Below are positions 7,164-13,057 of a stretch of 13,057 bases of DNA, piece after piece. The position numbers and the translations under genes were made by a program. The notes below the pieces were generated by a model that was not told the DNA's origin, made no database searches, and saw nothing but the letters and a program-made list of their open reading frames with translations. The DNA comes from Flavobacteriales bacterium (GTDB taxonomy: Bacteria > Bacteroidota > Bacteroidia > Flavobacteriales_D > CANHHI01): positions 1 to 13,057 of the forward strand of contig CANHHI010000033.1 in NCBI GenBank assembly GCA_947460225.1. The letters run 5' to 3'. Every line of letters starts with the position of its first letter. Position 1 is the first letter of the stretch.

Positions 7164-7904
7164 ATGGAAAAAGAGATAGCAATCTGCTTACGGCAAGTAA
7201 GCAAGACTTTTCGTCTGAGTAAGCGACCCATTTATACCTTAAAAGAGCGTGTTTTTGATTTTTTTAGGTTCCATGGTTCGGATACCTTTCAAGCCTTGAA
7301 AAATATCAATTTAGAGATTTACAAAGGCGAATGCGTTGGGCTTGTCGGGCGCAATGGCAGTGGAAAGTCCACGCTCACTAAAATTATGACAGGCATTTAT
7401 ATGCCAGACAAGGGGGGTAAAGTGGTGATGCACGGCGATCATTTGCTCTTGAATTTAGGTTTGGGTTTTGCCCATGAATTGACGGCAAGGGATAATGTCT
7501 ATATCAATGCCTCTATTTTGGGATTGAGCCAAGAAAAAATCAAGCACATTTTTGATAATATTTTTGAATTTGCCGAACTTCAAGCATTTGTTGATGTCAA
7601 AATCAAATATTTTTCTTCGGGTATGGTGCAGCGTTTGGCTTTTTCCATTGCCATGTATGCCGAAAGCGATATTGTCTTTTTAGATGAAGTTTTTGCCGTG
7701 GGCGATGCCAAATTTGTCCAAAAAGCCACAGAAGCTATTGAAAAAAACTTTATGCTCAACAAAAACCGAACAGTAATCTTGGTTTCACACAGCGAAGAAC
7801 ATATTTTAAAGTATTGTTCTCGGGCATTTTTGTTGCACAAGGGCGAGCTTGTTTTGACGGGAACCCCACAAGAAGTGTTTGCAAAATACAACACCTTGCA
7901 ATAA
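7164..7904 (+). CDS. wzt: Polysaccharide ABC exporter ATP-binding protein (Wzt-like, short form)
   Basis: This 246-residue ATPase has Walker A GRNGSGKST (62-70), a NLGLGFAHELTARDN stretch (97-111) typical of Wzt/TagH/KpsT-type exporters, signature SSGM-x-Q (151-156), Walker B IVFLDE (170-175), a D-loop AVGD and switch His209 (VSHS). It powers the preceding permease. It ends soon after the nucleotide-binding domain and lacks the C-terminal carbohydrate-binding domain that Wzt proteins of the E. coli O9a type use to recognise a terminal cap on the O-antigen. The glycan may therefore be exported without such chain-end recognition, as with short-form ATPases of other systems. It is closely related to the ATPase that begins at 12881: about 42 of the first 59 residues match by eye. 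Confidence 0.92.
   Translation: MEKEIAICLRQVSKTFRLSKRPIYTLKERVFDFFRFHGSDTFQALKNINLEIYKGECVGLVGRNGSGKSTLTKIMTGIYMPDKGGKVVMHGDHLLLNLGLGFAHELTARDNVYINASILGLSQEKIKHIFDNIFEFAELQAFVDVKIKYFSSGMVQRLAFSIAMYAESDIVFLDEVFAVGDAKFVQKATEAIEKNFMLNKNRTVILVSHSEEHILKYCSRAFLLHKGELVLTGTPQEVFAKYNTLQ
7296..7320 (+). repeat. 25-bp exact match to 13013-13037 (ATPase gene copies)
   Basis: These 25 bases recur exactly at 13013-13037, in the same frame, and encode the conserved LKNINLEI stretch ahead of Walker A. A further GAATGCGTTGGG is shared just downstream. This reflects duplication of the Wzt-like gene, possibly kept similar by gene conversion. Confidence 0.8.
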
Positions 7905-7915
7905 AAAACTAAGGT

Positions 7916-9229
7916 ATGAAAATCGGCTTTTTTATTGAATATTTCGGCAATGGTGGCGTTGAACGGGTGGTGCAAACTTTGTCCAATTATTTAGCGCAAC
8001 AAGGGCATACGGTCTATATTTTTGTCTTGAAAAGACTGCCGCAAGAATATGCTGTGGATAGCCGTGTGCACATTGTGGACATACCCAATGATGTGTCAAG
8101 CACTTTGCAGAAAGTTTTGCCTTATCAGCTAGATGTTTATTCTTTGCATTTTTATTGGCTTGCTTATTGTTATGAATTGGCAGATGCGCTTGTGGCGGGG
8201 GGCAAAAAAGTTACCCTTACGGAGCACAGTGTTTTTTTTCAATTGTATAGAGATATTTTGTCGCCTTTTGTGGCGGAACGAAAACCAAGCTGGCAAAAAG
8301 TAAATGTTTTGACGGTGCTCAGTGGCTATGATTATCAAATACACGGTGCGGTGCTAGATAATGTGGCGTATATGCCCAACCCAAACACCTTTTCTGCGTC
8401 TTTGCCTTTGCAAACAAGTTATCAAAAAAATATTATTGTGGTGTCTCGTTTAGCGCATCACAAGCGGGTGGATAGGGCTTTGCGTGCTTTTGCTTTGATT
8501 GCCAACACGCACAAAGATTGGCAATTGCTTATATTGGGCGATGGGGATTTGCGTGTGGAATTAGCCAATTTATCCCAAGCGCTCCACATTGCAGACCGTG
8601 TAAGTTTTGTGGGCAATGTGAAAAATGTGGCAGATTATTATGCAAAATCCAGCATTCATTTGATGACTTCTTTACACGAAGGCTGGGGACTTGCCTTGAC
8701 CGAAGCCAAACAATTTGGTATGCCATCGGTTGTGATGGACGCACCGTGTTTTTACGATTTAATGCAAGACGGCGCAGATGGTTTTATTGTAGCGCAAGAC
8801 GACATAGCTGCAATGGCGGATAAAATCAAATTTTTCATAGAAAACCCCGATGCTTGCAAAGCCATGGGAAAAACCGCCAAAGAACGTGTTCAAGCCTATA
8901 ATATAGATGTGGTGGGCAAGCGTTGGGAAAATTTATTTCAATTGGTTTTGGAAAATCCGCAAGCTATAATCAATGCGCAATTAAAAACCAATTATGTACT
9001 AGTAGCGCAGGATACCAAAAAAATCATTGCAGATTTTGTGGTGGAGTATAATATTTTATACACCAAACTGTGCACTTTATCTAAGTATAGTCGTTTGCAG
9101 GCTTTTTTACCTATGGACTTTTTGCTCAAATGTATAAGGATTTTTGATTTCATCAAAGTGGTTGGCTTTCGGGTTTTCTTTGTCCGTGTTTTGTTTCATG
9201 TTCAACGTCTATTTTTTCGCTTTAAATGA
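7916..9229 (+). CDS. GT4-family glycosyltransferase, paralog 1
   Basis: This 437-residue GT-B fold retaining glycosyltransferase would act at the cytoplasmic face and transfer a sugar from a nucleotide sugar to the growing lipid-linked glycan. The N-terminal domain opens with MKIGFFIEYFGNGGVERVVQ, the usual GT4 glycine-rich loop, and has TEH at 102-104. The C-terminal domain starts near 172. R178 and K183 (VSRLAHHKRVD) and the EX7E motif E255/E263 (EGWGLALTE) are the nucleotide-sugar binding and catalytic positions of the family. After about residue 345 comes a tail unlike the standard fold, with DFVVEYNILY (373-382) and a basic, aromatic end (about 400-437) that could bind the membrane surface. 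It starts 11 bases after the ATPase gene and ends in an ATGA overlap with the GT2 gene. A T8 run lies at 8232-8239. Donor and acceptor are unknown. Confidence 0.9.
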   Translation: MKIGFFIEYFGNGGVERVVQTLSNYLAQQGHTVYIFVLKRLPQEYAVDSRVHIVDIPNDVSSTLQKVLPYQLDVYSLHFYWLAYCYELADALVAGGKKVTLTEHSVFFQLYRDILSPFVAERKPSWQKVNVLTVLSGYDYQIHGAVLDNVAYMPNPNTFSASLPLQTSYQKNIIVVSRLAHHKRVDRALRAFALIANTHKDWQLLILGDGDLRVELANLSQALHIADRVSFVGNVKNVADYYAKSSIHLMTSLHEGWGLALTEAKQFGMPSVVMDAPCFYDLMQDGADGFIVAQDDIAAMADKIKFFIENPDACKAMGKTAKERVQAYNIDVVGKRWENLFQLVLENPQAIINAQLKTNYVLVAQDTKKIIADFVVEYNILYTKLCTLSKYSRLQAFLPMDFLLKCIRIFDFIKVVGFRVFFVRVLFHVQRLFFRFK

Positions 9230-10245
9230 TAAATCCTAAAATTAGTGTTGTTGTGCCTGTGCATAATGCAGAAAAATATCTGGCAAAATGTATAGATAGT
9301 TTGCTTGCCCAAACCTTAGCGGCAATAGAAATTATTTTGGTAGATGATGCGTCTAGCGATGCCTCACCCGTTATCCTGCAAACGTATGCGCAAAAAGACA
9401 ATAGAATACGTCTGATTACACACGAAAGCCCCAAAGGTCCAGGAGGGGCAAGAAATGCAGGTTTAGCTTTGGCAAAAGGCACATACATTGCTTTTGTGGA
9501 TAGCGATGACTGGTTGGATAAAGAAGCTCTCTCTTTTTTGTCCGCAACAATCGATAAAGAACAAGTAGATATTTTGGGTTTTGGCTATCGTTTTGTCAAT
9601 GAACAAAACAAAGTAACTTCCGTTCGGTCTAAAACGCAAACTTATACAGGCACGGAGGCTTTGCGTGCTTATCTCTTGCAGGAAATACCCATTGCCGTGT
9701 GGAATAAAATGTATAAGCGAGAAATTCTTTTGCAAAATACACCTTTATTTGCTTCGGATTGCTATTACGAAGACATGGTGGCTACTTTTCGTCTATTGGC
9801 TACCTGCAAAGGTTTCATGGAAATTCCAGCAGTTTTTTACAATTATGTAGAACACAAAGAATCCATCATGCGCAGTTTTTCCCTGCGACATCTTGCAGAC
9901 TATAAGCGCAGTTTTGCGGATTTAAAAGCATTTCACCAATCTCTGCACTTGCCTTTTCAAGAAGAATTGTATGCTTTTTTAGTCCAACATGCTGCAAATG
10001 CTTATCAACAAGTGCTCGCAAAAGAAAATCAAGATTTGTTTGCTGATTATGTAGCGCAATTGCCTGAGTTTGCTGTGCAGGGTATGCACCTTGTGGCTTT
10101 GCAAGCCCAAAAAAAAGAAAAAAAAATACGGGCTTTATTGGGTTACGATATGCAATCTTTGAGTAAATGGGCTTTTTTTCTTATACATGGCATTTTCCAC
10201 TTACAGCAAATAGCCCGTGTGATTAAACGTAAACTTGTAAAATAA
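9226..10245 (+). CDS. GT2-family glycosyltransferase
   Basis: This 339-residue GT-A fold enzyme is of the inverting GT2 family. The N-terminal catalytic domain reads ISVVVPVHNAEKYLAKCIDS, then LVDDASSD (D40, D41), GGARNAGL (73-80) and the metal and nucleotide-binding DXD motif in VDSDD (D92, D94). VWNKMYKRE (158-166) and YYEDM (E182, D183, probable catalytic-base region) follow. This pattern is typical of capsule and O-antigen GT2 enzymes. The last about 40 residues are hydrophobic and then basic (IARVIKRKLVK), suggesting contact with the membrane. The start overlaps the upstream stop (ATGA at 9226-9229), and the next gene starts 5 bases after its stop. A homopolymer pair, A8-G-A9 at 10109-10126, encodes a QKKEKKIR stretch and could be prone to slippage. 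Sugar specificity cannot be inferred. Confidence 0.92.
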   Translation: MINPKISVVVPVHNAEKYLAKCIDSLLAQTLAAIEIILVDDASSDASPVILQTYAQKDNRIRLITHESPKGPGGARNAGLALAKGTYIAFVDSDDWLDKEALSFLSATIDKEQVDILGFGYRFVNEQNKVTSVRSKTQTYTGTEALRAYLLQEIPIAVWNKMYKREILLQNTPLFASDCYYEDMVATFRLLATCKGFMEIPAVFYNYVEHKESIMRSFSLRHLADYKRSFADLKAFHQSLHLPFQEELYAFLVQHAANAYQQVLAKENQDLFADYVAQLPEFAVQGMHLVALQAQKKEKKIRALLGYDMQSLSKWAFFLIHGIFHLQQIARVIKRKLVK

Positions 10246-10250
10246 ATGAT

Positions 10251-11564
10251 ATGAAAATAGCTTTTTTTATGGATGCCCTTTCGGGTGGCGGTGCGGAGCG
10301 CATTGTGCAAACCCTTGCAAACTATATGCAAGGCAAAAACCACCAAGTGTTTATTTTTTTGCGTTATGCCAAAGAAAACGCTTATCCCTTATATCCAGGT
10401 GTGCAAATTTTCTATTTAAAAGGTGCACAGCATTTTGCGCAAGATTTGTCAGCGCTCTTGGCAATGGATATAGATATTTTTTCTTTTCATGCGTATTGGA
10501 ACACCTATAATTTTCAAATTGCCAATGCTTTACTGGAAGAGGGCAAAAAAGTAACTTTTACAGAGCATAATATTTTTTATCATTTGTATTGGGAAGCCTA
10601 TATCAGCACTTTTGTTTCCAGACGTATAGAAACTTGGAAAAAAGCCGATGCTTTAACGGTTTTATCGTCTTATGATTATCAAATTCACAGCAGTATTTTA
10701 GATAACGTGGTTTATATGCCTAATCCCAATACTTTTTCTTCTGATTTTCCTTTACAGAGCCAATATGAAAAGTATATCATTGCCGTGGCACGCTTAGAAC
10801 TCCAAAAACGTGTGGATAGAGTTTTACACGTATTTGCACGTGTTGTAGCGTTACACCCAGACTGGCATTTGTTGATATTGGGCGATGGCACTTTGCATTT
10901 GGAACTTGTTCAATTGGCTAAGGATTTAGGTATATCCAATCAAGTTTCTTTTTTGGGTACGGTGTCCAATGTGAAAGACTATTACGCCAAGGCTAGTCTT
11001 CACGTGATGACTTCGGATTTTGAGGGTTGGGGACTTGCTTTAACAGAAGCCAAAGAGTTTGGCATTCCTTCGGTTGTGATGGAACTGCCTTGCTTTAAGG
11101 ATTTACTGCAACATGGCGAAGACGGTTTTATAGTTGCCCAAGACGATATTGAGACGATGGCACAACATATTGATTTTTTAATTAAGCACCCAGAAGAAAT
11201 CAAAACAATGGGAAAAAAAGCCCAAGTGTATGTAAAAAAATACAATGTAGATGTTATTGGTAAGCGTTGGGAAGATTTGTTTGATGTAATTGTCAATCAG
11301 TCTAAACCAGAGGCTTTAGCTGTTATCAAAACTCAATATGCACCTGCACGGGTTTATCCATCACAAGCTATTACTGCTGATTTTGTGTGCCAATATAATG
11401 TCTTATACGAAAGACTTTGCCAGGCTACGCCTTATTACAAACGTGTCAAAACATCAAAAATTCTGCGGTTTATTTTTTGGTATCTGAATTTTCTAGATTT
11501 TTTTAAAGCCATGGGTTGGCGCAAAGTTTGGGAAAGATTTATATTTAGATGGCGTAATCATTAG
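10251..11564 (+). CDS. GT4-family glycosyltransferase, paralog 2
   Basis: This 437-residue GT4 enzyme is closely related to its neighbours at 7916 and 11573. It opens with MKIAFFMDALSGGGAERIVQ and contains SFHAYWN (78-84), TEHN (104-107), SSYDYQIH (139-146) and YMPNPN (155-160), all shared with paralog 3. R181 and K186 (VARLELQKRVD) and EX7E residues E258/E266 (EGWGLALTE) mark the active-site half. The tail carries DFVCQYNVLYERLC (377-390) and a very aromatic, basic end (FIFWYLNFLDFF, then WRKVWERFIFRW) that looks suited to lie on the membrane. Its EX7E loop is the same as that of paralog 1, so these two may use a similar donor. It is separated by 5 and 8 bases from its neighbours, consistent with one transcript. 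Confidence 0.9.
   Translation: MKIAFFMDALSGGGAERIVQTLANYMQGKNHQVFIFLRYAKENAYPLYPGVQIFYLKGAQHFAQDLSALLAMDIDIFSFHAYWNTYNFQIANALLEEGKKVTFTEHNIFYHLYWEAYISTFVSRRIETWKKADALTVLSSYDYQIHSSILDNVVYMPNPNTFSSDFPLQSQYEKYIIAVARLELQKRVDRVLHVFARVVALHPDWHLLILGDGTLHLELVQLAKDLGISNQVSFLGTVSNVKDYYAKASLHVMTSDFEGWGLALTEAKEFGIPSVVMELPCFKDLLQHGEDGFIVAQDDIETMAQHIDFLIKHPEEIKTMGKKAQVYVKKYNVDVIGKRWEDLFDVIVNQSKPEALAVIKTQYAPARVYPSQAITADFVCQYNVLYERLCQATPYYKRVKTSKILRFIFWYLNFLDFFKAMGWRKVWERFIFRWRNH
10474..10502 (+). repeat. 29-bp direct repeat, copy 1 (matches 11790-11818)
   Basis: These 29 bases are identical to 11790-11818 and code for the IFSFHAYWN region in GT4 paralogs 2 and 3. Such identity over several codons, where the surrounding genes have diverged, suggests recent duplication or gene conversion between the two genes. 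Confidence 0.85.
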
Positions 11565-11572
11565 ACTATTGT

Positions 11573-12832
11573 ATGAACATTGCTTTTTTTATAGATCACT
11601 TATCTTCGGGAGGCGCAGAGCGGGTGGTGCAAACTTTGGCAAATTATTTTCAAAGCCAGGGTCGGCAAGTCTATGTTTTTATTTTAGAAGATAAACCTTC
11701 GCCTTATCCTTTGCAAAGCGGTGTGCAAAAAATTGTGCTCAAGGGCAAAAGAACAAAAGATTTGTCAAGCATTTTGGCAAAAGACATTCATATTTTTTCT
11801 TTTCATGCGTATTGGAACGCTTACACTTACGTATTGGCAGATGCTTTGTCGGATTTGGGTAAAAAAGTTGTTTTAACCGAGCACAATGCTTTCTTTACGC
11901 TATATCAAGCCAGTCCAGCGCAGGCTTTTATATCCAAACGTTTGGAGACATGGCGCAAAATCAGTGCTTTAACCGTTTTAAGCAGCTATGATTACCAAAT
12001 TCACGGCAGTATCTTAAATAATGTAGTGTATATGCCAAATCCAAATCCTTTTGCTTTGGATACTTATGTGCATCTAGAAAAAGGTAAAAATATTATCGCT
12101 GTTGCTAGGCTTAGTCCTGCCAAAGCTATCGATAAACTCTTGCGGGTTTTTGCTTTGGTGGCGCAAAAGCATGCGGATTGGCATTTGTTTATTGTTGGTG
12201 ATGGTGCTTTGCGTGCGGATTTGGAAAAACTTGCCCAAGATTTGGGTGTGTACAGTCAAGTTACGTTTACAGGCAACGTCCATGATGTTGAAAAATATTA
12301 TGCCAAGGCAAGCATGCACGTGATGACTTCTTTGAGGGAGGGTATGCCCATGGCACTCTTGGAAGCTAAAAAATATGCTATGCCCTCTGTGGTGATGCAC
12401 TTGCCCTGCTTTTATGACTTAATAGAAAACAACATAGATGGTTTTGTGCTGGCGCAAGATGATATAGCGGCTATGGCGGATAAAATCATTTTTTTAATAG
12501 AAAATCCCAAAATCTGTTCAGACATGGGAAAAAATGCGATGCAAAGTGTCCAACAATATGATTTGGCAGTGATTGGCAAACGTTGGGAGTTGCTTTTTGA
12601 AACAATATGCCATACGCCTAAAGCAGATTTGCCTGAAGTCCTTAAAAATACATTCCAGCCGACTAAAACATACCCCGCAGATGAGATTTTATCAGATTTT
12701 TATGGGCAATACAATGCGCTTTATAAAACCACATCAAGTGTTGCGCAATATAAACGTTTGGAAAGTTTTGCTGTTTTTAAGGTTTTGCTCGTGGTGTTAG
12801 ATTGCTTGCGCAATTTGAAAAATAGGGCTTAA
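11573..12832 (+). CDS. GT4-family glycosyltransferase, paralog 3
   Basis: This 419-residue GT4 enzyme opens with MNIAFFIDHLSSGGAERVVQ. It shares SFHAYWN (76-82), TEHN (102-105), SSYDYQIHGSIL and YMPNPN with paralog 2. R179 and K184 (VARLSPAKAID) and E256/E264 form the EX7E motif. Its loop reads EGMPMALLE rather than the EGWGLALTE of the other two, which changes residues beside the donor site and hints at a different donor or linkage. The tail keeps the shared motif as DFYGQYNALY (375-384), but its hydrophobic-basic end is about 18 residues shorter than in the paralogs. It is the last gene before a new promoter, with a 48-base gap to the second ATPase gene. Start chosen by alignment with the paralogs. 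Confidence 0.9.
   Translation: MNIAFFIDHLSSGGAERVVQTLANYFQSQGRQVYVFILEDKPSPYPLQSGVQKIVLKGKRTKDLSSILAKDIHIFSFHAYWNAYTYVLADALSDLGKKVVLTEHNAFFTLYQASPAQAFISKRLETWRKISALTVLSSYDYQIHGSILNNVVYMPNPNPFALDTYVHLEKGKNIIAVARLSPAKAIDKLLRVFALVAQKHADWHLFIVGDGALRADLEKLAQDLGVYSQVTFTGNVHDVEKYYAKASMHVMTSLREGMPMALLEAKKYAMPSVVMHLPCFYDLIENNIDGFVLAQDDIAAMADKIIFLIENPKICSDMGKNAMQSVQQYDLAVIGKRWELLFETICHTPKADLPEVLKNTFQPTKTYPADEILSDFYGQYNALYKTTSSVAQYKRLESFAVFKVLLVVLDCLRNLKNRA
11790..11818 (+). repeat. 29-bp direct repeat, copy 2 (matches 10474-10502)
   Basis: This is the second copy of the exact 29-base match lying in GT4 paralog 3, in the same reading frame as copy 1. Confidence 0.85.
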
Positions 12833-12856
12833 TTTCCCGTTTTAAAAAATATTTTG

Positions 12857-12864
12857 TAACTTTG
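12857..12864 (+). promoter_or_regulatory. Bacteroidota-type promoter -7 element TAACTTTG
   Basis: This is an exact TAnnTTTG match, and TAACTTTGC is identical to the element at 5890. It lies in the only sizeable gap of the plus-strand cluster, 16 bases before the GTG start at 12881, so it would give a very short leader to the second ATPase gene. No clear -33 TTG is seen at the expected distance. No strong terminator precedes it, so read-through from the GT4 gene is possible. Confidence 0.6.
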
Positions 12865-12880
12865 CCTTATATTTTCTGTG

Positions 12881-13057
12881 GTGAAAAAAAACATAGCCAT
12901 TTCTTTACATCAGGTGAGCAAAACTTTCCGTTTGCACAAGCGTCCTCAATTTACGATTAAGGAACGCGTTTTTGATATATTTAAACCAAACCCTGTGGAT
13001 ACTTTTTCCGCTTTGAAAAATATCAATTTAGAGATTTTTAAAGGGGAATGCGTTGGG
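12881..13057 (+). CDS. Second Wzt-like polysaccharide ABC ATPase (partial, N-terminus)
   Basis: The first 59 codons of a second exporter ATPase are present before the window ends, just short of Walker A. It reads KKNIAISLHQVSKTFRLHKR, then IKERVFDIF and LKNINLEIFKGECVG. By eye about 42 of 59 residues match the ATPase at 7164. There is no in-frame ATG near the start. Two GTG codons in a row lie at 12878 and 12881; I chose 12881 because it aligns with the ATG of the first copy. Eight A follow the start (12884-12891). Its own promoter and the lack of a permease immediately upstream set it apart from the first copy. Whether it has a C-terminal sugar-binding domain cannot be seen. Confidence 0.88.
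   Translation, partial: MKKNIAISLHQVSKTFRLHKRPQFTIKERVFDIFKPNPVDTFSALKNINLEIFKGECVG

Noticed and set aside
8518..8823. Cys- and Arg-rich open frame inside the first GT4 gene
   Set aside because: It lies in another frame of a well-supported GT4 coding region and has no start context or recognisable motif.
12841..12856. Palindrome AAAATATTTT as a terminator before the second ATPase
   Set aside because: It contains only A-T pairs with no loop and would not form a stable hairpin.

Overview
The window looks like AT-rich chromosomal DNA from a member of the Bacteroidota. Three things point there: two copies of the phylum's promoter element TAnnTTTG (TAACTTTG at 5890 and 12857), the absence of clear Shine-Dalgarno sites, and a gene set typical of the group. 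That set includes an orphan HsdR-N domain protein, a secreted M1 peptidase, a DUF2157 protein and half-size TauE proteins. Genes are densely packed, and no gene-free stretch exceeds about 50 bases. I see no rRNA, tRNA, CRISPR array, insertion sequence or riboswitch.

Region 1 (1-1451, + strand) holds the last 15 codons of an unidentified gene. It is followed at once by a three-domain CstB-like persulfide dioxygenase / pseudo-rhodanese / rhodanese enzyme of sulfide and persulfide metabolism.

Region 2 (1452-5882, - strand) is a tight five-gene run. In transcription order it encodes a secreted M1 metallopeptidase, two tandem half-length TauE/SafE (TSUP) membrane proteins, a DUF2157 multi-pass membrane protein and an Hsp15-like S4 RNA-binding protein. 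The last stop codon directly abuts the stop of the persulfide enzyme on the other strand. The CstB-like enzyme and the TauE-like proteins could share work on oxidised sulfur species (enzyme making sulfite or thiosulfate, transporter exporting it), but they are not in one operon, so this is inference.

Region 3 (5883-13057, + strand) is a surface-polysaccharide locus. A 23-bp divergent gap carries a promoter. Then come an orphan HsdR-N nuclease-fold protein, an ABC-2 polysaccharide permease (Wzm-like) whose start overlaps its stop, the matching ATPase (Wzt-like, without a carbohydrate-binding tail), a GT4, a GT2, and two more GT4 glycosyltransferases. The three GT4 proteins are clear paralogs sharing an unusual C-terminal tail. 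A second promoter follows, then the start of a second Wzt-like ATPase closely related to the first and cut by the window end. The likely joint role is building a glycan on a lipid carrier at the inner face of the membrane and exporting it by an ABC-dependent route.

The most interesting points are the tandem half-size TauE pair, the GT4 paralog family with its shared tail motif, the duplicated Wzt without a permease beside it, and the translational coupling of an orphan nuclease-fold gene to the exporter.
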